Part shown: positions 9,040 through 17,127 of the stretch, piece by piece
Position numbering within the stretch: the stretch's first letter is position 1
How the letters are laid out: every line of letters begins with the position of its first letter
From: Nocardia jinanensis
GTDB taxonomy: Bacteria; Actinomycetota; Actinomycetes; Mycobacteriales; Mycobacteriaceae
Direction of reading: 5' to 3'
NCBI RefSeq assembly: GCF_014645735.1
Contig: NZ_BMMH01000002.1
Location: 558,001 to 622,000, forward strand
DNA length: 64,000 nucleotides
Position numbers and translations under genes: made by a program
The notes under the pieces: model-generated
What the model was told of the DNA's origin: nothing
The model's input: only the letters and a program-made list of their open reading frames with translations
The model's database searches: none

Positions 9040-9645
9040 GTGACCACCGCGAGCCGCACCTCCAGACCGCCCGGCCGCCCGGCCTCGGCCACCCGTGAAG
9101 AAGTTGTAGCACTCGCCCGGCAGGCCTTCCTGGCCGGGGAACGGGTCGACGTCCAGGCGATCGCCGCCCAGCTCAAACTGAGCCGAGCCTCCATCTACCG
9201 CTGGTTCGGTTCCCGCGACGGCGTCCTGGGCGCCGTCCTGGCCGGGGAATTCGAATCCCTCATCGAACGCGCCGACGCCCGCAGGCGCGAATCCGGCGCC
9301 CGGCGCATCCTCAGCGTCCTCGACCGGGTCAACCGGTGGATGGCGGGAAACGAGCCGTTCCGGCAGTACTTCGAGAACGAACCGCTGGCGGGCCTGCGCA
9401 TTCTCACCTCGAGCGACGGCCCGGTCCAGCCGCGCATCCTCGTCGCGGTGGAGCGGCTCATCATCCGCGCCGAGGAACAGGACGGCTACGCACCCCGGCT
9501 GGAACGATCACTGCTCGCCTACTCCCTGGTGCGGCTCGGCGAGGCATTCCTCTATCAGGACAACGTGACCGGTCTGCGCGGCGATGTGGACCGGCTGCAC
9601 CAGGTCCAGACGGCACTGCTCGGAATCGATATACCCGAGGACTGA
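9040..9645 (+). CDS. TetR family regulator (QsdR-like C-terminal domain)
   Basis: About 201 residues. The helix-turn-helix is VDVQAIAAQLKLSRASIYRW near residues 35-55; the SIYRWFGSRDGVLGAVL segment and the C-terminal PLAGLRILTSSDG region fit the QsdR group of actinobacterial TetR proteins. GTG 9040 is preferred: TACCAT lies about 6-12 bases before it and could be a -10 box for a leaderless transcript. GTG 9025 is an alternative adding five residues. It precedes a MobA-like gene by 20 bp on the same strand, so the two are likely co-transcribed. The target is probably the molybdenum-hydroxylase locus; this is inference. Confidence 0.88.
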   Translation: MTTASRTSRPPGRPASATREEVVALARQAFLAGERVDVQAIAAQLKLSRASIYRWFGSRDGVLGAVLAGEFESLIERADARRRESGARRILSVLDRVNRWMAGNEPFRQYFENEPLAGLRILTSSDGPVQPRILVAVERLIIRAEEQDGYAPRLERSLLAYSLVRLGEAFLYQDNVTGLRGDVDRLHQVQTALLGIDIPED

Positions 9646-9665
9646 ACATCGGAGATGATCTCGGC

Positions 9666-10226
9666 ATGGATCTCGTCACGGCACCGACGGAGGCGACGGG
9701 GCTCGTGCTCGCCGCGGGCGCCGGGCGGCGCTTCGGAAAACCCAAGGCAGAGGTGCTGTTCGAGGATGAACGGCTGGTCGATCGAGCGGTGCGGCTGATG
9801 CGTGACGGCGGGTGCGACCGGGTGGTCGTGGTGTCCGGTGCGGTGGAGCTGCGAGTACCCGGAGCGACGGTGGTACACAACCCGCGATGGGCCACCGGGA
9901 TGGGCTCTTCGCTGATCACCGGACTGGAGACGGTCCGCGAAGGCGCGGCGGTGGTCGTCCCGGTCGATATGCCGTGGCTGGGCGCCGAGGCGGTCCACCG
10001 GCTCCGCGCCTGCGGCGCGCGCCTGGCGATCGCCACCTATGCCGGCCGTCCCGGGCATCCGGTACTGCTCGGCGCCGAATACTTCCCGGCCGTGGCCGCG
10101 CAGGCGGTCGGCGATATCGGTGCCCGGAAATTCCTGGCCGCCAACCCCGGACTGGTTCAGCAGGTCCCGTGCGATGGAACGGGTTCACCCGAGGATGTCG
10201 ACACCCCACAGGACCTCATGCGGTGA
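9666..10226 (+). CDS. MobA/MocA-like nucleotidyltransferase
   Basis: A 186-residue NTP-transferase with the family's N-terminal loop GLVLAAGAGRRFGKPK and the metal-binding VPVDMPWL motif. Proteins of this type attach CMP or GMP to molybdopterin (MocA/MobA) and commonly accompany xanthine-dehydrogenase-family enzymes. Here XdhC and a three-subunit molybdenum hydroxylase follow, supporting a role in making the molybdopterin cytosine dinucleotide cofactor. It lies 20 bp after the TetR gene. Its 3' end overlaps the convergent xdhC-like gene by 70 bp. Confidence 0.85.
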   Translation: MDLVTAPTEATGLVLAAGAGRRFGKPKAEVLFEDERLVDRAVRLMRDGGCDRVVVVSGAVELRVPGATVVHNPRWATGMGSSLITGLETVREGAAVVVPVDMPWLGAEAVHRLRACGARLAIATYAGRPGHPVLLGAEYFPAVAAQAVGDIGARKFLAANPGLVQQVPCDGTGSPEDVDTPQDLMR

Positions 10227-11332
10227 TCACCGGCGCGCACCGGTTCGCCTGCTCCGGACTCCCGGGGCCCGGACGCGGTGGCATGGATCGGTCGCTGGGT
10301 GCCCGACAATGAACGCGCCGACCCGCCGTGACGCAGCGCGACGATTTCCGCGCCGATGGCCAGCGCGGTCTCTTCCGGTGTCCGGCCACCCAGTTGCAGC
10401 CCGATCGGGGAATGCAGCCGGGCCAGTTGTTCCTCGGTGACCCCGGATTCGCGCAGCCGGATCCGCCGTTCGGCGTCCGCGCGACGTGAACCCATGGCGC
10501 CGATATAGGCGACCGGCCGCCGCAGCGCCTCGACCAGCACCGGAATATCGAATTTCGGGTCGTGGGTGAGAACGCACAGGACGGTCCGCGCATCCAGCGC
10601 GGTATCGCGGAGGTAGCGGTCGGGCCAGTCGGTGACCACCTCGTCGGCCTCCGGTAGCCGGGCCCGGTCCGCGAAAGTCGCCCGGGCCTCGCAGACAGTG
10701 ACGCGATATCCCAGCAGCTTGCCGACCCGGCAGAGTGCCGCGGCGAAGATATTCGCGCCGAAGACGATCATGCGCGGAGGCGCGGCGAACACCGCGACGA
10801 AGACCTCGCGGGCCGAGGCGCCGCAACCGATCACCCGCACCGCGGACATACCCTGATGAAGTAGGGCGCGCGTCTGCTCCACCACCGGATCCGGCCAGGA
10901 CTCGCCTTCCGTGGTCACCACCCGCGGCGTCACCGCGGCCATCGCGCCGGTGGCGAGATCGCGGACCAACGCCACGGGTTCGGCGGGGTTCAGCGCGGCC
11001 TCGATCACCGGGTACCGTGCCGGCGTGATCGGCTCGACGACGATATCGAGTTCACCGCCGCAGGTCAGGCCGACCGCGAAGGCGTCGGAATCGCTGTAGC
11101 CGAATGTCTGCCGCGCGGGCACTCCCGAAGCCAGCACCTGCGCGCACAGTTCGTACACCGCGCCTTCGACACAGCCGCCGGACAGACTCCCGCGCACCGC
11201 GCCCGATCCGTCGACGGCCATGGCCGCGCCCGGCGGTAGCGGCGCGCTCCCCCGGACCGCGACGACGGTCGCCAAGGCGTAGGAGGCACTCTCGGCATGC
11301 CATCGGATCAGGTGCGTGGCCAGGTCGCGCAT
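10157..11332 (-). CDS. XdhC/CoxI family molybdenum cofactor insertion protein
   Basis: A 391-residue XdhC-type protein. The N-terminal half contains VVAVRGSAPLPPGAAMAV and GSLSGGCVEGAVYE, the XdhC/CoxI signature with the conserved Cys. The second half is a Rossmann domain (RVIGCGASAREVF, VTDWP, GAMGSRRADAERR). These proteins bind and sulfurate or insert the molybdenum cofactor into xanthine-dehydrogenase-family enzymes. The start MRDLATHLIRW was chosen from family alignment; an upstream codon at 11377 is less likely. The last ~25 residues are antisense to the nucleotidyltransferase gene and probably carry no function. It is divergent from the large-subunit gene. Confidence 0.92.
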   Translation of the reverse strand: MRDLATHLIRWHAESASYALATVVAVRGSAPLPPGAAMAVDGSGAVRGSLSGGCVEGAVYELCAQVLASGVPARQTFGYSDSDAFAVGLTCGGELDIVVEPITPARYPVIEAALNPAEPVALVRDLATGAMAAVTPRVVTTEGESWPDPVVEQTRALLHQGMSAVRVIGCGASAREVFVAVFAAPPRMIVFGANIFAAALCRVGKLLGYRVTVCEARATFADRARLPEADEVVTDWPDRYLRDTALDARTVLCVLTHDPKFDIPVLVEALRRPVAYIGAMGSRRADAERRIRLRESGVTEEQLARLHSPIGLQLGGRTPEETALAIGAEIVALRHGGSARSLSGTQRPIHATASGPRESGAGEPVRAGDHRMRSCGVSTSSGEPVPSHGTC

Positions 11333-11435
11333 ATCCACCTCCACACCGCAACGTTGCCGTAAAACCGGGGACCACATGCGAGAATACCACTTCCGAAAAT
11401 CGACATTCTAATTCTTCAAGTCGGCATATCCTGTA

Positions 11436-11464
11436 TTGACACTGTCCGCGCGCCGGTGCTAAAC
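11436..11464 (+). promoter_or_regulatory. candidate promoter of the molybdenum hydroxylase operon
   Basis: A perfect TTGACA (11436-11441) is followed after 17 bases by CTAAAC (11459-11464), a weak -10 box. It lies about 145 bp before the large-subunit start, in the 276-bp divergent gap with xdhC. No operator palindrome was obvious. Confidence 0.35.
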
Positions 11465-11608
11465 AAGTGCTCAGCATCGGCGTGCCGGATCACGGGCGCC
11501 CGCATTGCCGGTGCCCGTGACATCCCGCGAACGGAGGAACGGCCGGATGGGTCGAATCAGGCCGGCGCGCAGCGCCCCACACCACATTCCGACGCGACGG
11601 AGCCGACG

Positions 11609-13945
11609 ATGAGCACCACCGAGAAAACGACGGCCGTCGGCACCCGGGTCCCCCGGATCGAAGACCTGCGCCTGCTGACCGGCGCCGGAACCTTCGTCGA
11701 CGACATCACCCGGCCCGGCATGGTGCACGCCTGCTTCGTCCGCAGTCCGTTGGCCCGTGCCCGGATCACCGCGATCGACACCGCCGAGGCCGCCGCGCTC
11801 GAGGGCGTCGTCGCGGTCTGTACCGCCGCCGATCTCAATCCCCGCGTCAGCGAGATCTCCTATGCGCTGGATACTCCCGGCTTTCCCGAGGTACCCCGGC
11901 CGCCGTTGGCCGAGGGCGAGGTGCGCTTCGTCGGCGACCCGGTGGTCCTCGTGCTCGCGGCCGACCGCTATATCGCCGAGGACGCCGCCGAACTGGTGAT
12001 CGTCGACTACGAACCACTCGAACCGGTCGTCGACTACGAAACCGCCGCCGCCGCGACCGAACTCGTACACGCCGAACATGCCGGTAATTCGGCCGGTGGC
12101 CTGGCCGGCCGGGCGCCGGCGGATCTGGCGGCGGTCCTGGACGCGGCTCCGCACGTGGTCCGCCAGACCATCCATCAGCAGGCCTACGCGCCGGTACCGC
12201 TGGAAACCCGCGGGGTGGTCGCGGAATGGACCGCGCCCACCGGTGAGATGACGATCTGGATCTCCACCCAGTCCCCGCACGAGGTCCGCGGCTTCTGCTC
12301 CCGGCTGCTCGGGATCGACGAACACCGGGTCCGGGTGATCGTGCGCGATACCGGCGGCGGATTCGGGCAGAAGGTGGCGCCGCAGCGCGAAGAGACCTGC
12401 GTGATGCTGGCCGCCCGCACCGTGCGGCACGCGGTGAAATGGATCGAGGACCGGCAGGAGAGCCTGATGGCGGCCGGTATGGCCCGCCACGAACACGGCG
12501 ATGTCGCCATGGCCTTCGACGAGGAAGGACATATCCTCGCCGCGACCATCGAACATGTCCAGAACGTCGGCGCCTATCCGATCCCCTCACCGCTCACCGC
12601 CTCGATCGCGGTCGGCATGCTCTTCCCCGGGCCCTACCGGGTGCCGGAATCCGGTTTCAGCACTGCGTCCTACTACTCGAACACGGTGGGCCGGGTCGCC
12701 TATCGTGGCCCCTGGCAGTTCGAATCGGTTTCCCGGGAACTGCTGCTGGACAACGCCGCCCGGCGGCTGGGCCTGGACCCGGTGGAATTACGGCGCCGGA
12801 ACATGTTGAGCCACAGCGAGATGCCGGTCGCCAACCCGAACGGGATGCCCTACTCCGACGCCTCGCCGCGCGAAACATTCGAGCAGGCGCTACAGATCCT
12901 CGACTACGACGCCTTCCGGGCCGAACAGGCCGCCGCCCGCGCCGAAGGCCGCTATCTCGGCGTCGGCACCTGCACCTACGTGGAGCCCACCACCGGCGCC
13001 ACCCCCTTCCTGAGCACCGAGGGCGCGACCATCCGGATCGCGCCGACCGGGAAAGCCAACGTCTATCTCTCGGGCGGTTCGGCGGGTAACAGCCTGGAGA
13101 CCACGGCGATTCAGCTCACCGCGGACGCACTCGGTATCGATATCGCCGACGTGCAGACCATTCAGGGCGATACCGCGGTCGCCCCGCAGGGCAGCGGCAC
13201 CAACGGCAGCCGTTCCGGCTCGATGGCAGCGGGCGCGATCAGGCAGACCGCACAGGTCCTGCGCGAGCGGATCGTCGCGATCGCGGCGAAACAACTCGGC
13301 GTCGCCGTCGAGGATGTGGAGTTCGCGCACGGCCGCGCCGGGGTGCCGGATTCGGAGAAGTCCCTCTCGCTCGCCGAGATCGCCCAGATCGCCTACTACC
13401 AGACCGAATTGCTCCCGCCCGGGGTTCCGCCCGGTTTGGAGGCCACCGGCCGCCACCGCGCCGACCAGTTGATGATCTGGGCCAACGCCACCCATGTGTG
13501 CACCTGCGAGGTCGATATCGAAACCGGTCAGGTGACCCTGCTGCGTTTCGTCGTCAGCGAGGACGTCGGGCCGATGATCAACCCGAATGTCGTGGAGGGC
13601 CAGATCTACGGCGGCACCGTCCAGGGCATCGGCGGCGCGCTCTACGAGCATCTCGCCTACGACGACGACGGAAATCCGGTGGCCACCACATTCCTGGACT
13701 ATCTGCTGCCCACCGCGACCGAGGTGCCCGAGATCGAACTCGGTCATATCGAGACCCCGAGTACCGGACCCGGCGGATTCAAAGGTGTCGGCGAAGGCGG
13801 TGCCATCGGAGCGACCCCCGCGGTGCTCAACGCCGTAGCCGACGCACTGTCGCCGTTCGGCGTCGAGATCGACCGGCTCCCCCTGTCCCCCGCCCGCATC
13901 GTGTCGATGATCGAAGCGAGCGGCAAACCGGAGGTCACCCCATGA
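11609..13945 (+). CDS. xanthine dehydrogenase/CO dehydrogenase family, molybdopterin-binding large subunit
   Basis: A 778-residue large subunit of a molybdenum hydroxylase. The order is the N-terminal aldehyde oxidase/xanthine dehydrogenase a/b-hammerhead domain (starting RVPRIEDLRLLTGAGTFVDD), then the molybdopterin-binding domains. DTGGGFGQK is a cofactor motif. The active-site loop is AYRGPW at residues 364-369, whereas form I CO dehydrogenase has AYxCSFR and form II AYxGAGR. The catalytic Glu729 is in GVGEGGAIG. So it is a CoxL relative but not a CO oxidiser by motif; it probably hydroxylates an organic substrate. It is the first gene of an overlapping operon (ATGA junction with the next gene). 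Confidence 0.93.
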   Translation: MSTTEKTTAVGTRVPRIEDLRLLTGAGTFVDDITRPGMVHACFVRSPLARARITAIDTAEAAALEGVVAVCTAADLNPRVSEISYALDTPGFPEVPRPPLAEGEVRFVGDPVVLVLAADRYIAEDAAELVIVDYEPLEPVVDYETAAAATELVHAEHAGNSAGGLAGRAPADLAAVLDAAPHVVRQTIHQQAYAPVPLETRGVVAEWTAPTGEMTIWISTQSPHEVRGFCSRLLGIDEHRVRVIVRDTGGGFGQKVAPQREETCVMLAARTVRHAVKWIEDRQESLMAAGMARHEHGDVAMAFDEEGHILAATIEHVQNVGAYPIPSPLTASIAVGMLFPGPYRVPESGFSTASYYSNTVGRVAYRGPWQFESVSRELLLDNAARRLGLDPVELRRRNMLSHSEMPVANPNGMPYSDASPRETFEQALQILDYDAFRAEQAAARAEGRYLGVGTCTYVEPTTGATPFLSTEGATIRIAPTGKANVYLSGGSAGNSLETTAIQLTADALGIDIADVQTIQGDTAVAPQGSGTNGSRSGSMAAGAIRQTAQVLRERIVAIAAKQLGVAVEDVEFAHGRAGVPDSEKSLSLAEIAQIAYYQTELLPPGVPPGLEATGRHRADQLMIWANATHVCTCEVDIETGQVTLLRFVVSEDVGPMINPNVVEGQIYGGTVQGIGGALYEHLAYDDDGNPVATTFLDYLLPTATEVPEIELGHIETPSTGPGGFKGVGEGGAIGATPAVLNAVADALSPFGVEIDRLPLSPARIVSMIEASGKPEVTP

Positions 13946-14817
13946 AACCCGCCGCGTTCGAATACCACGCGCCCACCACCGCGGACGAGGCCGTGACACT
14001 GCTCGCCGAACTGGGCGACGAAGCCAAGATCATCGCGGGCGGCCAGAGCCTGGTACCGATGCTGGCCCTGCGGCTCGCCGTCTTCGACCACTTGGTCGAT
14101 CTGCGCAAACTCGAGGAATTGCGCGGTATCGAAACCCGTGGTGACGCGGTATGGATCGGAGCGGGCACCACACACGCCGCCGTGGGCCGTGACCCGGATA
14201 TCCGCCGGGATGTCCCGCTCCTGCACCGGGCGACGCCGCTGATCGGCCATTTCCAGATCCGCAATCGCGGCACCATCGGCGGCGCGATCGCGCATGCCGA
14301 TGCCGCCGGCGAGTACCCGGCCGTGGCGCTCACCCTCGACGCGCAGATGCACACCGTGTCCCCGCGCGAACAACGGACGATTCCGGCCGCGGAGTATTTC
14401 ACCGGTATGTGGAGTACCGCCATGGAGCCCGACGAACTGCTCACCGGGATCACCTTCCCCGTGTGGCGGGGCCGGGCCGGTTTCGCGATCGAGGAATTCG
14501 CTCGGCGGGCGGGTGATTTCGCCATGGCCGGTGCGGTGGTCGCGGTGCGGCTGGACGCGGATTCGCGGATCGAACGGGTCGCCCTGGGGCTCATCGGCTT
14601 GGCACCCACCCCGCTGCGGGCCACCACCATCGAAGCCGAGTTGATCGGCCGCCCGGCCGCCGAGGTGGCTGCCGCGGAAATCGGTAATTCGGTGACCGCG
14701 GGATCGAGTTCGGTACCGGCCGATATCCACGGCTCCGCCGACTACCGGCGCCGGATCGGGGCGGTCATGGTCGCGCGGGCCTGGACCCGCGCGGTAGAGG
14801 AGGCGAGCAATGACTGA
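13942..14817 (+). CDS. molybdenum hydroxylase FAD-binding medium subunit (CoxM-like)
   Basis: A 291-residue FAD subunit. AGGQSLVPMLALRL (residues ~33-46) and TIGGAIAHADAAGE (~112-125) are the two FAD pyrophosphate-binding motifs of the CoxM/XdhB family, and the CO-dehydrogenase flavoprotein C-terminal domain follows. It carries electrons from the Fe-S subunit to the quinone pool or another acceptor. It starts at an ATGA overlap with the large subunit and overlaps the next gene by 8 bp, so expression is tightly coupled. The gene order large, FAD, Fe-S differs from the usual coxM-S-L order. Confidence 0.93.
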   Translation: MKPAAFEYHAPTTADEAVTLLAELGDEAKIIAGGQSLVPMLALRLAVFDHLVDLRKLEELRGIETRGDAVWIGAGTTHAAVGRDPDIRRDVPLLHRATPLIGHFQIRNRGTIGGAIAHADAAGEYPAVALTLDAQMHTVSPREQRTIPAAEYFTGMWSTAMEPDELLTGITFPVWRGRAGFAIEEFARRAGDFAMAGAVVAVRLDADSRIERVALGLIGLAPTPLRATTIEAELIGRPAAEVAAAEIGNSVTAGSSSVPADIHGSADYRRRIGAVMVARAWTRAVEEASND

Positions 14818-15340
14818 TATCGAGATCTCGGTGGTCGTCAACGAGGTGAAGCGCCGGGACCGGATTCCGCCGCGCCGCACGCTGGCCGACTACCTCCGCG
14901 AGACCTGCGGTCTCACCGGCACCCATCTGGGATGCGAACACGGTGTCTGCGGCGCCTGTTCGGTGCTGCTGGACGGGGCCGCGGTACGCGCCTGTCTGGT
15001 CTTCGCCGTGCAGGCCGACGGGGCCGAGGTGACGACAGTGGAGGGTCTGGCCGATACCGACGGCACCCTGTCCCCCGTCCAGCAGGCGTTCCGCGACCAC
15101 CACGGCCTGCAGTGCGGTTTCTGCACACCGGGTTTCGTCGTCTCCGCGACCGCTTTCCTCCGGGATACGCCCGATCCCGGCGACGACGAGATCCGGGAGG
15201 CCCTGTCCGGCAATATCTGCCGCTGCACCGGCTACCAGGGCATCATCCGTGCCGTCCGCGACGCCGCCACCACTCTCAGCACCGAAGCACCCGCGAACCC
15301 GCAGGCCACAGCCGGCGCCGACGCCAAGGACCGCGTATGA
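14810..15340 (+). CDS. molybdenum hydroxylase [2Fe-2S] small subunit (CoxS-like)
   Basis: A 176-residue protein with the two iron-sulfur domains of this family. The plant-ferredoxin-like cluster uses Cys42, Cys47, Cys50 and Cys62 (GCEHGVCGACSVL). The four-helix-bundle cluster uses Cys102, Cys105, Cys137 and Cys139 (QCGFCTPG and ICRCTGYQ). All eight ligands are present, so the subunit should be functional. It relays electrons from the molybdenum centre to FAD. An extra alanine/threonine-rich tail of ~20 residues follows the last cluster. Confidence 0.95.
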   Translation: MTDIEISVVVNEVKRRDRIPPRRTLADYLRETCGLTGTHLGCEHGVCGACSVLLDGAAVRACLVFAVQADGAEVTTVEGLADTDGTLSPVQQAFRDHHGLQCGFCTPGFVVSATAFLRDTPDPGDDEIREALSGNICRCTGYQGIIRAVRDAATTLSTEAPANPQATAGADAKDRV

Positions 15341-15999
15341 AACTGGAGAACACCTTCCAGATCCCTGTCCCCGCCGAGGACGCCTGGCCCGTACTACTGG
15401 ATCTGGAGCGGATCGCGCCCTGTGTCCCCGGCGCCGTCCTCACCTCCCGGGACGGGGCCGATTTCCACGGCAAGATCAAGGTCAAACTGGGTCCGGTCGG
15501 GCTCACCTACAACGGCATCATCAAGGTCGTATCCCAGGACGAGGCCGCGAAGGTGGCGATACTCGAGGGCGGCGGCCGCGAGACCCGTGGCAACGGCACC
15601 GCCAAAGCCGTGATCACCTGCCGGCTGGTCGAATCCGGTGGAATCACCGATGTTTTCGTCGATACCGATCTGGCGATCACCGGCAAACCGGCCCAGTTCG
15701 GCCGCGGGGCCCTCGCTGATGTGGCGGGCAGCCTCATCGGTACCTTCGCCGACAATCTCGCGGCCGAGATCACCGCATCGGCTCCCGGAAACACCGAACC
15801 CGAAACCGCTGCCGAAACGACCGCGGCGGACACCGGGCCTGCTTCGGTGACCCGGCTCAACCCGCGCCCCGGGGCCGACCCCATCGATCTGATGGCGGCC
15901 GCCGGGATCTCCACCAACCGGCAGTTGGTGCTCGGTCTGGGCGCGGCGGTCGTGGTACTCCTGCTGTTGCTCACCAGGCGGCGCCGCACCGACCGGTGA
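15337..15999 (+). CDS. CoxG family SRPBCC protein with C-terminal membrane anchor
   Basis: A 220-residue protein. Residues 1-145 are a CoxG / carbon-monoxide dehydrogenase subunit G domain of the SRPBCC fold (MKLENTFQIPVPAEDAWPVL, CVPGAVL, GPVGLTYNG). A Pro/Thr-rich linker leads to one C-terminal transmembrane helix (~196-214) ending in RRRRTDR, so the tail faces the cytoplasm. CoxG anchors the oxidase to the membrane in carboxydotrophs. It overlaps the Fe-S subunit gene by 4 bp and ends the operon. It suggests the hydroxylase works at the membrane and passes electrons to the respiratory chain. Confidence 0.9.
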   Translation: MKLENTFQIPVPAEDAWPVLLDLERIAPCVPGAVLTSRDGADFHGKIKVKLGPVGLTYNGIIKVVSQDEAAKVAILEGGGRETRGNGTAKAVITCRLVESGGITDVFVDTDLAITGKPAQFGRGALADVAGSLIGTFADNLAAEITASAPGNTEPETAAETTAADTGPASVTRLNPRPGADPIDLMAAAGISTNRQLVLGLGAAVVVLLLLLTRRRRTDR

Positions 16000-16194
16000 T
16001 GAGGGAAGGCCGCTCAGGGCGCGGCCCTGCATCCCGGCCACTCGCCACCCGAACCTGCCGGTTCGATCCGCCGTGAACGAGTTCTGCCGATCGCGGCGGT
16101 GATCATCGGTCACTGTCGTCCGCGTGGTGAGCGGACCGATATCCCGTGGCCGGCACCCGGGCTCCGCGCTTCAGCGGCGGTACAGCCGGGATCT

Positions 16195-16230
16195 TTTGTG
16201 TACTGTTGTCCATGTACAAACGTACACAAA
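16195..16230. promoter_or_regulatory. operator for SMR/TetR unit
   Basis: Two nested inverted repeats precede the SMR gene. The outer pair TTTGTGTAC (16195-16203) and GTACACAAA (16222-16230) is perfect, 9 bp per arm. The inner pair is TGTAC-AAAC-GTACA (16213-16226). The block ends 14 bases before the ATG and overlaps the promoter/5' leader. The TetR gene immediately downstream is the likely binder. Confidence 0.65.
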
Positions 16231-16244
16231 TGGAGGGACCGGTT

Positions 16245-16568
16245 ATGTCGCTGGCGCTGCTCGGGGCGGCCATTGTCGCCGAAATCGTGGGCACCAGCCT
16301 GCTCAAAGCCACCGAAGGGTTCACCAGGCTCTGGCCCACGGTCGCCTCGTTGTCGGCATACGCACTCGCCTTCGTGCTGCTCGCCCAGGCCATCGCACGC
16401 GGGATGAACGTCGGTTTCGCCTACGCGGTCTGGTCCGGACTCGGCACCACCCTCATCGTCATCATCGGCGCGCTGTTCCTCGGCGAATCACTCAGTGCCA
16501 CCAAGATCGCGGGCGTCGCCCTGGTCGTCGCCGGGGTGGTCACCCTCAATCTCGCCGGCGCGCATTGA
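16245..16568 (+). CDS. small multidrug resistance (SMR/EmrE-type) efflux protein
   Basis: A 107-residue membrane protein with four transmembrane helices. The essential membrane-embedded Glu of the family is in AAIVAEIVGTSLLKATEGFT (about residue 13), followed by the conserved FAYAVWSGLGT motif of helix 3 and the GGxxGI-like dimer helix 4. It exports cationic drugs or dyes in exchange for protons as a dimer. The start was placed at 16245 because GGAGGG lies seven bases upstream; two earlier in-frame ATG codons sit inside the operator. It overlaps the TetR gene by 4 bp. Confidence 0.93.
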   Translation: MSLALLGAAIVAEIVGTSLLKATEGFTRLWPTVASLSAYALAFVLLAQAIARGMNVGFAYAVWSGLGTTLIVIIGALFLGESLSATKIAGVALVVAGVVTLNLAGAH

Positions 16569-17116
16569 CCCCCCGCGACCCGCATCGCCGCCAGCGCATC
16601 CTCGATGCCGCGCGGGCCCTGATCCCGGCATACGGGATCGCCGGGCTCACCCATCGCCTGGTCGCCGCGGAGGCCGGGGTCCCGGTCGGATCGACGACCT
16701 ACTATTTCGCCGATCTCGCCGACCTCACCGCGGCCGCGCTCGCCGATACCGCCGCCGCGACCCGCGCGGCGCTGGCACACTGGGCCGTGGCACTGGACCG
16801 CAGTGCGGACCTGCCCGCGACCCTGGCCGAACTCACCGCCGAGTATCTCGCGCACCCCGGCCAACCGCTGACCGTCAACGAGCTCTATCTCGCCGCGGCC
16901 CGGCTACCGGAACTGCGCCCGCCCGCGCGGGTCTGGTTCGACGGCCTCGTCGACATCCTCACTCCGCACACCGGCCCGGCCGCCGCCCGGGCGATCGCGA
17001 TATTCCTCGACGGCACTCTGCTCCACGCATTGACGACCGGATCGGCACTGGACACCGCCGCGCTCACCGCGCCGATCGCCGCGCTCACCGGGATCACACC
17101 GCGTACCGCCCACTGA
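16565..17116 (+). CDS. TetR family regulator of the SMR pump
   Basis: A 183-residue TetR protein with an N-terminal helix-turn-helix (GIAGLTHRLVAAEAGVPVGS, then TTYYFADLADLTAAAL). It starts with TTG at 16565 in a TTGA overlap with the SMR stop codon; a coupled, weak start is consistent with a low-abundance repressor. The gene pair and the strong palindromes at 16195-16230 indicate a self-contained, drug-inducible efflux unit. The inducer is unknown, probably a lipophilic cation carried by the pump. Confidence 0.88.
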   Translation: MTPRDPHRRQRILDAARALIPAYGIAGLTHRLVAAEAGVPVGSTTYYFADLADLTAAALADTAAATRAALAHWAVALDRSADLPATLAELTAEYLAHPGQPLTVNELYLAAARLPELRPPARVWFDGLVDILTPHTGPAAARAIAIFLDGTLLHALTTGSALDTAALTAPIAALTGITPRTAH

Positions 17117-17127
17117 CCCTCGCTCCC

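Noticed and set aside
11609..15340. Genuine CO dehydrogenase
   Set aside because: The large-subunit loop is AYRGPW, not AYxCSFR or AYxGAGR, so CO oxidation is not supported.
16000..16194. Gene between coxG and the SMR pump
   Set aside because: No frame with start, ribosome-binding site and protein-like content was seen.
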